Shown: in pieces, positions 33,070-42,223 of the stretch
Position numbering within the stretch: position 1 is the stretch's first letter
Layout of the letters: each line of letters starts with the position of its first letter
Assembly: GCA_965261105.1 (NCBI GenBank)
Contig: CBDHCM010000006.1
Coordinates: forward strand, 1,798,001-1,862,000
Source: Aldehydirespirator sp965261105
GTDB lineage: Bacteria; Actinomycetota; Acidimicrobiia; Acidimicrobiales; Aldehydirespiratoraceae
DNA length: 64,000 bases
Direction of reading: 5' to 3'
The notes under the pieces: generated by a model
Told to the model about the DNA's origin: nothing
Databases searched by the model: none
The model's input: the letters and a program-made list of their open reading frames with translations, nothing else
Made by a program: the position numbers and the translations under genes

Positions 33070-34902
33070 TCAGCCGGCGGCGGGGAGGGCGAATCCGGTG
33101 CCGTTGTGGGCGACGCCGAGGTTGGCGAGGCGAACGAGGTTGACGGCGGCGGCTCTGTTGGTGAGCCACAGGTGGTTGGCGGCGACGCCGCGGTAGGGGA
33201 CGCGTCTGGCTTTGCCCCGTGCGAGCCAGGCGATGGAGCGTTCGACCATGGGCCGGTGCCGGCGGTAGGCGGCCTGGGTCAGCGGCTGCCGCCAGCGGGC
33301 CTTGTTGGCGCGGCGGTGGGCCTCGTGGGCGTCCACGGCGACGCTGCGGCCCCGCTGTGAGGTGGTGCAGCGCGCTCTGAGCGGGCAGCCGTCGCAGAGC
33401 CTGCCGAAACGGGCCGCGCCCGACGTGACGGGCCTGGTGTGCCCGGCGGGGCAGGTCACGGTCTGCGCGTCGGTGTCGATGCCGAAGTCCTCTCGGGTGA
33501 AGCCCCCCGCTATCGGCGGGCGGCGCTCGATGGGCTTGATGGCGGTGTCCCATCCGGCGTCTGTGAACGACTCGAGCGCCTCGCCCGACGCGTACGCGGA
33601 GTCCGCCAGCACCAACCAGCCCCCGTCGTCGCCGGTGTCGGTGTCGCCAGTGTCGCCGGTGTCGGTGTCGGTGTCGTCGGTGTCGGTGTCGGTGGTGTCG
33701 GTGTCGGTGTCGTCGGTGTCGGTGGTGTCGGTGTCGGTGTCGTCGCTGTCGGTGTGGTCGTGGCCGCTGCCGGTGTGGCCGCTGCCGGTGTGGTCGCTGC
33801 CGGTGTGGCCGTGGCCGGTGTGGTCGTGGCCGCTGCCGGTGTGGTCGCTGCCGGTGTCGCTGCCGGTGTGGCCGCTGCCGGTGTGGTCGTGGCCGGTGTC
33901 GGTGTCGTCGTGGCCGGTGTCGGTGTGGTGGGTGGGGTCGGTGTTGAGGAGCCGGGCGCCGACTCTGGCGTCGGAGGCGTCGGCTGCGGTGAGCTCTGCG
34001 GCGGTGATGATGCCGGTGTCGGGCTCCGCGACGATGTGGGCCTTGTAGCCGTCGCGGCGCGCAGAGCGGGTCTTGTGTGCGTGGCGGGCCTCGGGGTCCA
34101 CGGTGGAGATCACCCGGCCCGCGGCTGTGCGGCGCGCGATGCGCCGGCGCCCCGGCACCTCGGGGTCGGCCTCGACGTCTTGGCCGGCCACCGCGGCCAG
34201 CAGCGCCGCCGCGTCGGCCTGTTCGTCTGTGAGTTCGAGGCCCGCCGTCTCAGCGAGCACCGCGCAGGCGTCTGTGACCAGTTCGTCTATGAGCCAGGCC
34301 CGCTCCCCGGGGTCAGACCAGTCACATGACGGCTTGGCCCCCAGGCCATAGTCGAGCATCAGCTCCAGGCCCGCCGTCTCAGCGATCAACCGCCGACAGC
34401 GCCGTATCTGCGCGGCGATCATCGTGTAGGTGTCCTGCGTCGCCACCGCGTCATACAGCACCGTGGAGTCCAACGCCCGCCGCCGGCTCCCCGCCAGCGC
34501 CCCGCAGGACCCCGCCAGATCCCGCACCGCGTCAAAGACCCGCTGCGGGCGGCCGCTGACGCGCAGCCTGTGCCGCCACAGCGACAACACGCTGTAATGG
34601 AACCCCGCATCGTCCACCGACAGGCCCGCAGCGGCCTTCCAGCGCAGATCACACCGCAGCCGCTCAACAGCCTCACGGTCAGAGCACCCCTCCAGCGCCT
34701 GCAACACCAGCACCGTCGCTATCACCGAACCCGGCACCGAAGGCCGGCCCCGACCCCCGAACAAGTCAGCGAACAACCCGTCGGGAAACAGCCTCAGACG
34801 GTTCTCGGCCAAAAACCGGTAAACCGACCCCACCCGCACCAGACCCCCGCACAAGCCCAACACGTCCAACAACTCCCGATCCGGCTTCTCAGTACCCTGC
34901 AT
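33070..34902 (-). CDS. IS1182-family transposase with an acidic repeat insert
   Basis: 610 residues from ATG 34902. The conserved body has LFPDGLFADLFGGRGRPSVP, ALEGCSDREAVERLRCDLRW, RRALDSTVLYDAVATQDTYT and STVDPEARHAHKTRSARRDG (first catalytic-domain Asp), then LVLADSAYASGEAL and HRPMVERSIAWLARGKARRV (Glu). Between LLNTDP and the LVLADSAY strand lies about 100 residues of Asp/Thr/Gly/His/Ser repeats (DTDT, GSGHDHTG) that normal family members lack. They fall between catalytic segments but may be a tolerated surface loop. Confidence 0.93.
   Translation of the reverse strand: MQGTEKPDRELLDVLGLCGGLVRVGSVYRFLAENRLRLFPDGLFADLFGGRGRPSVPGSVIATVLVLQALEGCSDREAVERLRCDLRWKAAAGLSVDDAGFHYSVLSLWRHRLRVSGRPQRVFDAVRDLAGSCGALAGSRRRALDSTVLYDAVATQDTYTMIAAQIRRCRRLIAETAGLELMLDYGLGAKPSCDWSDPGERAWLIDELVTDACAVLAETAGLELTDEQADAAALLAAVAGQDVEADPEVPGRRRIARRTAAGRVISTVDPEARHAHKTRSARRDGYKAHIVAEPDTGIITAAELTAADASDARVGARLLNTDPTHHTDTGHDDTDTGHDHTGSGHTGSDTGSDHTGSGHDHTGHGHTGSDHTGSGHTGSGHDHTDSDDTDTDTTDTDDTDTDTTDTDTDDTDTDTGDTGDTDTGDDGGWLVLADSAYASGEALESFTDAGWDTAIKPIERRPPIAGGFTREDFGIDTDAQTVTCPAGHTRPVTSGAARFGRLCDGCPLRARCTTSQRGRSVAVDAHEAHRRANKARWRQPLTQAAYRRHRPMVERSIAWLARGKARRVPYRGVAANHLWLTNRAAAVNLVRLANLGVAHNGTGFALPAAG
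33636..33935. repeat. Short-period repeat tract in the transposase gene
   Basis: About 300 bp built from gtcggtgtcg- and gtggccgctgccggt-type units with 6- to 18-bp periods, all keeping the frame. It encodes the acidic His/Asp/Thr-rich insert and looks slippage-prone. Confidence 0.9.
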
Positions 34903-34957
34903 ACCTACAATTCTCGCACACCCGCCCAACGAACGCGAGCACCCCGAACCGGATTAC

Positions 34958-36457
34958 TCAACAGTCTCCTAGCGCTCGTATGACGCTTCTCAGCGAGATC
35001 CGAAAGTCGCCGCCAGCGTCGTTGAACACGTTGTTCTCTGCGAAGTCCCACATCATCGGGATAGCTTGACGACTGAACAGATTGCGGACCTGCGTTCGTG
35101 ATGATTCCCACCTGCAAAAGGCGTTACACATGTCCGTGAGCCTGCTCAATCCCAAGGCAAGGTATGTGACAACCGCGTCCGCGTACGCATGAGCCCCACG
35201 CCCGCCGTCACGCAGCCTCACCCCATCCGCCGGCAGCTTCGTAGCTGAAGCACTCGACTCTACCCGCTCCGCTACCTCGCCAAGAAGGTCCGAGAAGGTC
35301 GTCAGAGCGACGAGTTGCCTAGGTGTAAACAGCTTCCACCACTCATCCAGCCCGTAAACGAACACAGTACCGCCTGTCAGCCTTTCTGGGTTCCTGCCCT
35401 CAGGCTTCCAGGCTGGCTCCGGGCAGTTCGCGGCGACGGCGACGTCGTTGGCCGTCGCCGGAACGTAGACGCGGCCGCGCTTCCCTTCTGCAACCACGGC
35501 TATCAAATGCTGGCCCATCCGTCCGGCGCGACTCTCGGACTTGATGTAGTTCCCGGGAATGGCAGCGCCCGTAGCGATGCAGGTGCCGTTGCCCCCGTCC
35601 ACAGTCCGCGGATGAGACGGCTCGCCGCCCTCACGGATCGCGTATCCGATCGTCATGGTGTCTCGATCGATGATTGGCTCAATCCAGACCTTGGGTTTGC
35701 CTGGCTTCTTGGCCAGTGTCCACGATGCGACTAGCGGCACATGCCCCGACCAGCTCGGGTCGGGCGACTCCACGGTGCGGGCCCAGATCCAGGCGATGGG
35801 CGTGAGCTTCTCGCCGTCGGGGCTGGTGGCGTCGGGGTACAGGTGCCCGATGCGCCGCTGGGCCTCGTCGCGCATCCAGCGCCCGTAGGCCTCCACGTCG
35901 GCGGCCAGCCCCTGGGCCCGCTCCCAGGTGGTGAGGGTCTTGTCGATGTCGGGATGCACCGGCGGCATGCCGGCGAAGCGGGGCGGGATCTCGATCATCG
36001 CCTTGTTGATGAGCACCGCAACGGGGTTCAGGTCTCCGGCCAGCGCGGTGAGTCCGAGCCGCTGGGCCTCGAGCGGTATGGCCCCTCCCCCGGCGAAGGG
36101 ATCCAGGATCGGCGGCGGCCCGTCGGGGAAGCACCGGTCGATCTCGGCACGGGCCTCAGCCAGCACGTCGGGGTTGTTGGAGTTCTCCCACTTGACGAGC
36201 CGCTCCAAGATCCTAAACAGCCGCTGCCGCTCGGCCTCCTGCTCCGCCGGCGACAACGACGGGTCGCCGGAGGGATCGTCCACCAGCGACGACCAGATCA
36301 CCGCCCGAGCCGCCGCCAGCGGCCGCCGAGCCCACCAAAGATGCAGTGTCGATGGATGCCCATGCCGAATCGACTTCTCCCGCGCCGCCTCAGCATTGAT
36401 CGCCGCCAAAGGCAAAGCCACCTCAATCAACTTCGGCTTGTATTCGGTTCCATTCAT
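34958..36457 (-). pseudogene. DUF1156 DNA methylase, N-terminal half (cut by IS)
   Basis: From ATG 36457: KLIEVALPLAAINAEAAREK and HGHPSTLHLWWARRPLAAAR are the DUF1156 hallmark, and the SAM-binding motif ILDPFAGGGAIPLEAQRLG lies near residue 115. After RSVIRAL the frame runs into the IS and ends at TGA 34958, 499 residues. It keeps SAM binding but lacks the DPPY active site, so it should not methylate DNA. In Hma systems this enzyme is the methylase component; here it is disrupted while the ATPase and helicase are intact. Confidence 0.9.
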
Positions 36458-36522
36458 CGTTGGTCACCGTATCCGACAGGGTCGGCATGAGCCGCTGCGT
36501 CATTCGGAGGATGCAGCCTGAG

Positions 36523-37233
36523 TCAGGGAGTTTGTCGCCGCACCGTCGCTTCCTCAATTCGAAGATGAACGTAAGACGACTCAAGTCCAATTGATCGCGT
36601 GCTTGTCTCCCGTCCACTGGTCCCATTCCGACTCGTTGGATAACCAGAAGACCGTGTAGGGCGATCGTATAGCCACTGGTCAGATGGCGGCCCGGCCGCG
36701 CCGATGGCAAACCAGTGCCCAGTAATTGTCTGGCGCTCGCCATACCAGCTCTGGCCGTCGCGGCTGACGTGTAGGTGAATACCGTTGGGCGTGGGCAGGC
36801 CATATCGTTCAGAGAGGCTCTCCACAACGGGCATGAGGTCTGCGTGGTATCGTTCACCTCGGCTCCGGTAGTGCCCCATCTGGCAGGTCGCCAGCCAGCG
36901 CAGAGCTTCCATCGTCTCAAGGTGCTCCCGTTGGTCGAGTTGTTTACCGGTTTCGTCCACTCCGACCAGTCCTGTGTTCTGAACCAAGCGGCGCTGTGCG
37001 GCAGCGTTAGCAGCGGTACGCTCGCGGTCTTCGACGATTAGGTCGTCGATCTCGCGCCACGACGCACGGAACCCGTCCGTTCGTCCGATCCGCCACGCTC
37101 CGCCGGTGTCCTGAGATGGCCGGCTGTCGCTTCCGCATGCAGCCGTCGACAGTGCCAAGATCAGAGCGACAGTAAGAGTCCCGAATGACGCAAGCAAGTG
37201 CCGAATGGTTCTCATGGACGTTGGGACATTCAT
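36523..37233 (-). CDS. Hypothetical lipoprotein
   Basis: 236 residues. A signal sequence (FGTLTVALILALSTAACGSD) has a lipobox with Cys near residue 33, so the protein should be anchored outside the membrane. The mature part (RRLVQNTGLVGVDETGKQLD, then HVSRDGQSWYGERQ) is unrecognised. GC content is visibly lower than in the flanks. It lies between the methylase and the CBASS relic. Confidence 0.6.
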   Translation of the reverse strand: MNVPTSMRTIRHLLASFGTLTVALILALSTAACGSDSRPSQDTGGAWRIGRTDGFRASWREIDDLIVEDRERTAANAAAQRRLVQNTGLVGVDETGKQLDQREHLETMEALRWLATCQMGHYRSRGERYHADLMPVVESLSERYGLPTPNGIHLHVSRDGQSWYGERQTITGHWFAIGAAGPPSDQWLYDRPTRSSGYPTSRNGTSGRETSTRSIGLESSYVHLRIEEATVRRQTP

Positions 37234-37251
37234 GTTGAGACCTCCGGAGAG

Positions 37252-37626
37252 CTATGCGGCTGTGAGCGCCGTGTTGGTAATGGGTTCGACGGATGTGAGG
37301 GATGCTGTACGGAAGGGTGAATACGGGAGTGACAGGAGGTATCCGCCAGCGACTTGGTGGGAGAGAGCGACTGCGGCGATGCTGATGACAGACGCAGCGA
37401 TGCCCATCGCGTCGCCGGCGGAGCCGTGGAAGGTCGGAACGGAACAGCCCGGAACGGGCGTGAGCGGTGGATGGGCGTCGTGATCCCAGAAGGCGCGAAA
37501 CGGGGCGAGGCTCGGATCGCTTCCGGCCTGTCTGGACAAGGCCTGGTCGAGTTCGGAAGTTCTGGTCGCCGGTGTGGCGTCGGTGATCGTGACTATTCCC
37601 AGGGTGGCGGTCACCGTGCCTTCCAA
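37252..37626 (-). pseudogene. C-terminal remnant of a ThiF/E1-like domain (CBASS Cap2 type)
   Basis: 124 codons. The stretch PGCSVPTFHGSAGDAMGIAA resembles the C-terminal Cys-x-x-(P/A)TF segment of bacterial E1/ThiF proteins fused to or encoded beside E2 domains. The ATP-binding and catalytic E1 core is missing. It overlaps the end of the E2 gene by 16 bp in another frame, as expected if an internal deletion shifted frame in a former E2-E1 fusion. Family assignment rests on this one segment. Confidence 0.4.
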
Positions 37627-38189
37627 GCTGCGATATCGATCCGATGATCGGTTCTCGGCCGCAGCGCGATGCGATGCACGACGCCTTCATCAAGGATGTC
37701 GCTCGGCATGGAGAGCATGGCCACCACCGTGGGAGCTCCCTCGGTGCGATGAAGCACTCCGCCAACTGGGTGATAGAGGGCTGTTGCCGGGTCGAATCGC
37801 CCGCCGATTGCGTCCTCGAACCACTCCCAAAGGCGCAGCAAGAAGCCCTGCATGCCTCGGGCTGGATCCCACGCGGTGCCAGGGTCAAGGTAGATGCACA
37901 GCCGCGTGCCCTGCAATACGTGAGAGAACCCGGCCCATCGAAAGTGCTCGACCGCGGCAAGGGGTGGCGAGATCGGGTAGTTCGGAGGGATCAGAATGAC
38001 GACGCGCTCAATCGGTTGAACATCCAGGCCGCCAGCACCGCGGCTGAAGCCGGAAGTATCGAGATCGACCTTCAGCGCGGCACGCCCGCGCCATTCGTCG
38101 GTGGCGACCAAGCTGATCTGGCTCGAAGAGTCGGTGAAGGTCTTCACCTCCTCGACAGCGGCACGTTGGGCCTCGACCAGATCAGGCAT
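37611..38189 (-). CDS. E2 (ubiquitin-conjugating)-like domain protein, CBASS type
   Basis: 192 residues. The E2 fold is suggested by VVILIPPNYPISPPLAAVEH (the E2 YPxxPP element), then HVLQGTRLCIYLDPGTAW with the candidate catalytic Cys near residue 98, and a helix LRLWEWFEDA. In type II CBASS an E2-E1 protein (Cap2) attaches the cyclase to a target and primes it. The gene follows the cyclase remnant by 8 bp and precedes an E1 remnant, so it looks like the surviving part of Cap2. Confidence 0.7.
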   Translation of the reverse strand: MPDLVEAQRAAVEEVKTFTDSSSQISLVATDEWRGRAALKVDLDTSGFSRGAGGLDVQPIERVVILIPPNYPISPPLAAVEHFRWAGFSHVLQGTRLCIYLDPGTAWDPARGMQGFLLRLWEWFEDAIGGRFDPATALYHPVGGVLHRTEGAPTVVAMLSMPSDILDEGVVHRIALRPRTDHRIDIAAWKAR

Positions 38190-38197
38190 GGCTGCTA

Positions 38198-38689
38198 TCA
38201 GCCCGCTCGGCCCCTGTGGGAAGCGCTGGAGGCCGCGGCGGTTGCAGCCGATACTCCTAGAAGCGGTGTGGCCGACAAGGGCCTCGAAGCGCCGGACCGG
38301 CCCGCTGGCGGGTTGAACTTGTCGCCGAACAGGTCGCGCCAGACTTTGGATGACTTGGCGGGGTCAGGCTCGTCGCAGGCGGCTCGCATCACTGCCGCAA
38401 TGCTGTGGATCCGGTCACGGAAGTTCCGGTACGTGGCCTCCTTCAAGCGGTGATCAAAGTTCGTGCCGTCGCCGGCCGGATTGGGTAGGGAGGGCTTGGA
38501 GGGCTGAGCTTGGAGCCATCTGTCGAGATCCTCGACGATGTTGACGAGCGCCGTCGGCACGTTCGTGTACATGCCCGGAACTAGCGCGCCGGCATCCGTG
38601 ACCTGAAGTCCCAGCACCGTGGTCAAGATGACGGACTTGACGCCGTCGAAGCTGCCGCGTTCGTTGCGCAGGTACTTCATGAGCCGCAC
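38198..38689 (-). pseudogene. CD-NTase (cGAS/DncV-like) C-terminal remnant of a CBASS system
   Basis: 163 codons read MRLMKYLRNERGSFDGVKSV, LTTVLGLQV, VPTALVNIVEDLDRWLQAQP and YRNFRDRIHSIAAVM, then VWRDLFGDKFNPP, the C-terminal helical half of SMODS-type cyclases. In the same frame upstream are RRDQLTAGQFRRVV and then a TAG; the GS/DxD catalytic half is absent, so it cannot make a signal nucleotide. With the E2-like gene it identifies a decayed type II CBASS locus. No effector gene is seen. Confidence 0.75.
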
Positions 38690-39201
38690 GACGCGCCGGA
38701 ACTGCCCTGCGGTGAGCTGGTCGCGGCGCTAGCTGACGGGTTGTTGACTCCGGAATCATGCGCTCTCCATCTTGGCGAGGGGGTATGACAGCGAGGTCGC
38801 AATGGAGCTTTGTGGCCGTCTGACCTCTAAGAACTCCGAAGCGCTCCTCTGATCGAAGTCGTGAACATGTCTGGTCGGTGGCTGGCTGTTCAGATGGCCG
38901 ACCGTGCTCGCACGATGCTCATGGCGGCTACGCTCGTGGCGTGGAGCCGGCTCTTGGATTTCTCTGCCAGACACGTTCAATGGCAGTGTTGCCTCTGGAG
39001 GATCGGCACCATGTTCGGCTTGCAACAGTGCGCGAGCACGCCGACCGCGTGCCTGACGGGACGCGACTTCGTTCGGCGCCGAGTAGTTGGGGGTTGACGT
39101 TTCTGGTGACGTGTTGGATAATGTGTGCGCTGAGGGCACTAGCCCTCGGAAGTGAAGCCCGGTACCTCTCCGGACGGTGAGTGGCCGGGCTTTCGCGCGT
39201 C
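38690..39201. other. 512-bp low-GC gap, deleted part of the CBASS locus
   Basis: No supported gene on either strand; open frames here have shuffled composition. It should hold the deletion scar that removed the cyclase N-terminus. At 39157-39190 a GCCCGG...CCGGGC hairpin followed by TTT (plus strand) could be a weak terminator. Confidence 0.45.
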
Positions 39202-39738
39202 CTAGCGGCGCTTGTCGACATCTTGGACCTGATCGATCAGCGCCTCGGCTCTGAGTCGCCACTCCCGGCCAGCGCCGTAAGACCAGGCCACAGCGTCAGG
39301 CACCCATAGCAATGGCTCGTCTCGTCCCCGGAGGTGGCAATACGACAGGTCCGTCGGTGCTGCGCCCTGCCGGACGGCCTTGGCTATCAGGCGACGCTCC
39401 CGTTCGTCCTGGCTCGCTTCTCTGCGCTCGATGACCAGTCGCTGGCCCTTGAGGGCGAGCAGGTCCACCAAGAGAGCCTCGAAGGCCCTCTGCCGAGCGA
39501 TGGGCTCCTTCTCGGCCGAGACATAAAGCCTCGTCCGTACCGGAAGCTCGCGCATGGCGTCCAGCAGGGATCGACGACGCTGCGGACTCTCGCTCACGAA
39601 GTGCAAGCGACTCTGGCGCGGGAGCCGCATCTCCCGCAGCGCCCTGCGGGCTACCGGCAGATCTCCGGGAGAAATGACCGCTGCACAAACCATGTACCGA
39701 CCGCGCTGCGACTCGTCGACGAATGCGTGGACGCTCAT
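39202..39738 (-). CDS. DUF3800-like (RNase H-fold) protein
   Basis: 178 residues. The opening VHAFVDESQRGRYMVCAAVI is the DUF3800-type first strand with an acidic DES, followed by LRLPRQSRLHFVSE-like His and Asp positions (seen as SRLHFVSES), RLYVSAEKE and a final WVPDAVAWSYGAGREW. This fold suggests a metal-dependent nuclease. It overlaps the upstream wHTH gene by 4 bp (ATGA), so the two act together. Confidence 0.6.
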   Translation of the reverse strand: MSVHAFVDESQRGRYMVCAAVISPGDLPVARRALREMRLPRQSRLHFVSESPQRRRSLLDAMRELPVRTRLYVSAEKEPIARQRAFEALLVDLLALKGQRLVIERREASQDERERRLIAKAVRQGAAPTDLSYCHLRGRDEPLLWVPDAVAWSYGAGREWRLRAEALIDQVQDVDKRR

Positions 39739-40529
39739 CGCGGCACACTCACCGCGGTGCTGATCTGGCCGCGGGGCCCGAACGGAGGCTTGAGTGTGTA
39801 GCGGTTCTCGTAGGTGTAGCCCTCCGGTGCCAATGGCGCGGCAATCCGGTTGCGGTGCACTTCGAGCAGGTTCTTGTCACGGAGGCCCCTGTAGCCGCGG
39901 GACAGCGTGTCGGCCGAGATCCCGTAGTAGGCGGGGCCGCGCTCGACGGGGAGGGGGAAGAAGTCGAGATTGCTCCGCGCGATGATCAAGAAGCTCAGTT
40001 CGGGTAGCGATAGGTCCTCGAACCATCGAGACGAGCCGCCGGGAGGACCGTCGGTCCAGAGTGCACGGGGCACCTGAACGAAGCGATCACCGGACTTGCC
40101 GCTGGGTCGCGTGTACGGGTTACCGGAGCCGTCTTCGCGCAACAGCGTGAACTCGGCTGTGCGGTTGCGTCTCGACCGGGCGACCATCTGCCGTTCGACA
40201 AGCCGGGTCCAAGCCTTGGACACGCGGCCTCGAGCGGTGTGCTTCGTCGGTTCGGGCAGGCCCAGCGCGCGAGCCCACACAGCGGAGTGAAGCGCGACAT
40301 CCCATGGCTCCTTGCTCGCTTTGGTCAAGGCGAGGAAGTAGAGCAAGAGCGCTGTCTTGTCGCCAGCGGAAACGAAACGGGCGAGCGGCCCTGGCACCGA
40401 TGTCCCATCGCGCTTTTGCTGGATGAAGGTTTGGCGCAGCGGGAAGGCCTCGCGCTGGGTGCTGTAAGCGATAGCATCGACGGTGTCGTGAGGTGTCGCC
40501 AAGTCGCCGTTGGGCGGGTTCGTGGTCAT
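39735..40529 (-). CDS. Winged-helix DNA-binding protein (Rep/regulator-like)
   Basis: 264 residues. KTALLLYFLALTKASKEPWD, WARALGLPEPTKHTARGRVS and LVERQMVARSRRNRTAEFTL form a wHTH-like region; a second one near the end has YYGISADTLSRGYRGLRDKN and LLEVHRNRI. This two-winged-helix layout is seen in replication initiators and in regulators. It is coupled to the DUF3800-like gene. An inverted repeat upstream (about 40603-40653) could be its binding site. Confidence 0.55.
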   Translation of the reverse strand: MTTNPPNGDLATPHDTVDAIAYSTQREAFPLRQTFIQQKRDGTSVPGPLARFVSAGDKTALLLYFLALTKASKEPWDVALHSAVWARALGLPEPTKHTARGRVSKAWTRLVERQMVARSRRNRTAEFTLLREDGSGNPYTRPSGKSGDRFVQVPRALWTDGPPGGSSRWFEDLSLPELSFLIIARSNLDFFPLPVERGPAYYGISADTLSRGYRGLRDKNLLEVHRNRIAAPLAPEGYTYENRYTLKPPFGPRGQISTAVSVPR

Positions 40530-40943
40530 GCCTCATAACTACCGGATCGTCGCCTCAGCAGCAACAGTGGGTAGCTACTACGAGCTGGCTTGAATGTCTA
40601 TCTGAGCGGTAGTACTAGGAGAACGACAACTACGATAGCAGTACCGCTACAAGTACCGAGCAGCACCTGGCGCGCCAACACTGCCCGCAGCGAAACACTG
40701 ACGGCCCTTCCGTATGGCGGATGTGGGGCTTGCAGCAGAAATCCTGAGCCGAATGAGGGTTGCGGCGAGTCCCCTGCTGTGTTGGAGCCCCGAAGAAGAT
40801 CGCGCACATGCCGCCGACCTCCCGCACCTGCGCGCCGCGTCGACGACACCATTGAGCTCATCGCGTCGAGAACGTCCGCCGGGCGTGCTTACTCATGGCC
40901 GCATTCGATCGCGGATGCGTTGTCGGCGGCCGCTTCCAGGCGG
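40530..40943. other. 414-bp intergenic region with inverted repeat
   Basis: At about 40603-40653 AGCGGTAGTACT and AGTACCGCT face each other across a stretch of short direct motifs (gtac, acta). This is a candidate operator or iteron-like site for the wHTH protein. The rest, up to the next gene's stop, holds no supported gene. Confidence 0.4.
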
Positions 40944-41915
40944 TCAGAGGGACAGGGACGCCCCGCGGAAGAACTCACCGCGCTCAGAGGCCCGGTGGGT
41001 AGCTGTTTCGAGGGGGCCGATCCTGCCGGTGGCGCCCAGCACGGCGGCACCCACCACGCGGGCGAGGAAGTAGGCGCTGACGGCGTCATCGAAGGAGAAC
41101 CGCGGTCTGGCGCCTCGCCCGGTTTGGTAGTCGTGTTTGGCGGGGTTCGCGGCGGCGCCGGCGAACTCGGCGACGGCGTCGGCCAGATCTGCGCCGAGCG
41201 TCTTCTTGGCGTGGGCCGTCCTGGCGAGGCTGCCGAGGGGCTTTTGGCCGTAGACGGGTCTCTTGGGGCCGGCTCGGAACATGTCCTTGACGCAGCCCTC
41301 CAGACAGCCGCCCGCCGTCTGCACGACGGAGCGGGCGAACTCCGGCTGCTCCCATGCTCTGGCCAGATACGCCGGGATGTACCGCAGACCGCGCAGGATT
41401 CCCTCGAACTCGTGGTCGAACGGGTACAGGTAGCGGCACTTCTCGCTGTCCCAGACGGCGGTGTGCATTCCCGGGCCCGGTATCTCGCTGTCCGTCTCGG
41501 CCAGGATATCGAACGCCTTCCCGGCGAAGGGCTCGCCCCGGCGCAGCACCGCGACCGCTTCTCGCATCCGCGGGGCGACATCTCCCAGCCACACAGCGGC
41601 GAGGGCCTCCATCTGCGGGTCGGGCGGCAGCTCCCCAGGAGTCTCATACAGTTCGGGCCAGGGGCAGTCCGCCATCACCCTCCTCGAAGAAGCCCGGCCG
41701 GGCAGCAGGGGGCGGATGATCCGCTCTGCGCTGCGCAGGCGCTCGATCGTGTCCGCCAGCTCGGCGATCCTCGCCACGCGGCGCTCGCATTCCTCCTGCT
41801 CCACTCCGTCGCAGATCCTCAGGTAGTGAAAGTGCGCCTCGTAGCAGGCCGCCTCGTGACAAACAGCGAGCTCCCACGAGGTGAACTGCTGCTCCGTTCC
41901 GCCGAACACGCCCAC
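40944..41915 (-). CDS. Hypothetical protein, possible HEPN-like C-terminus
   Basis: 323 residues from GTG 41915. Largely helical: EEECERRVARIAELADTIER, GVEQEE, then FEGILRGLRYIPAYLARAWE and a final ANPAKHDYQTGRGARPRF followed by a long helix (YFLARVVGAAVLGA). The NPAKHDY element recalls helical HEPN-type proteins, but the assignment is weak. The GTG directly follows the stop of a small upstream ORF. Confidence 0.55.
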   Translation of the reverse strand: MGVFGGTEQQFTSWELAVCHEAACYEAHFHYLRICDGVEQEECERRVARIAELADTIERLRSAERIIRPLLPGRASSRRVMADCPWPELYETPGELPPDPQMEALAAVWLGDVAPRMREAVAVLRRGEPFAGKAFDILAETDSEIPGPGMHTAVWDSEKCRYLYPFDHEFEGILRGLRYIPAYLARAWEQPEFARSVVQTAGGCLEGCVKDMFRAGPKRPVYGQKPLGSLARTAHAKKTLGADLADAVAEFAGAAANPAKHDYQTGRGARPRFSFDDAVSAYFLARVVGAAVLGATGRIGPLETATHRASERGEFFRGASLSL

Positions 41916-42089
41916 TCATGCGTCGTTGCTTCTCTGCACGATGGTCTGAGCGCTCGCGTGGAACCTCTTGGGCGAAGGCCACAAGGCCGGCATCTCAACC
42001 CACTGCATCTCTCTGCGCATGACGCGTCCGCCCAGCATCTCCTGTATACGCACTATGAGGGACCGAAGAGCCGTCTTCGCTGTCGACAT
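41916..42089 (-). CDS. Possible 57-aa protein preceding the 323-aa gene
   Basis: ATG 42089 opens MSTAKTALRSLIVRIQEMLG, then VEMPALWPSPKRFHAS and TGA 41918-41916. The next gene's GTG follows immediately, suggesting coupling. No family; it could be noncoding leader. Confidence 0.35.
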   Translation of the reverse strand: MSTAKTALRSLIVRIQEMLGGRVMRREMQWVEMPALWPSPKRFHASAQTIVQRSNDA

Positions 42090-42223
42090 CCACCTATGGT
42101 TCCACGCTGCATGCAGCGCGAGCGCGCAACCCGCTACGGCGCGAATCGCGGCCAGGCACATCGCGTGATCGCCTGCACGCCCAGCCGAACGGATCAATCA
42201 ATATAACAACAATATCTTCTATG

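Larger units (their letters stand above)
32945..34968 (-). mobile_element. IS1182-family insertion sequence, 2024 bp
   Basis: The ends are inverted repeats: GAGACTGTTGAGCAACCGGG at 32945 and, on the other strand, GAGACTGTTGAGTAATCCGG from 34968. Twelve bases match perfectly and most of the next ten match. The flanks CTAG (32941-32944 and 34969-34972) are a 4-bp target duplication. One transposase gene fills the element. Removal of the IS plus one CTAG restores the methylase frame exactly. Confidence 0.95.

Noticed and set aside
38756..39262. 168-codon minus-strand frame as the missing CD-NTase N-terminus
   Set aside because: It has none of the GS and DxD catalytic motifs and its composition is that of noncoding sequence.
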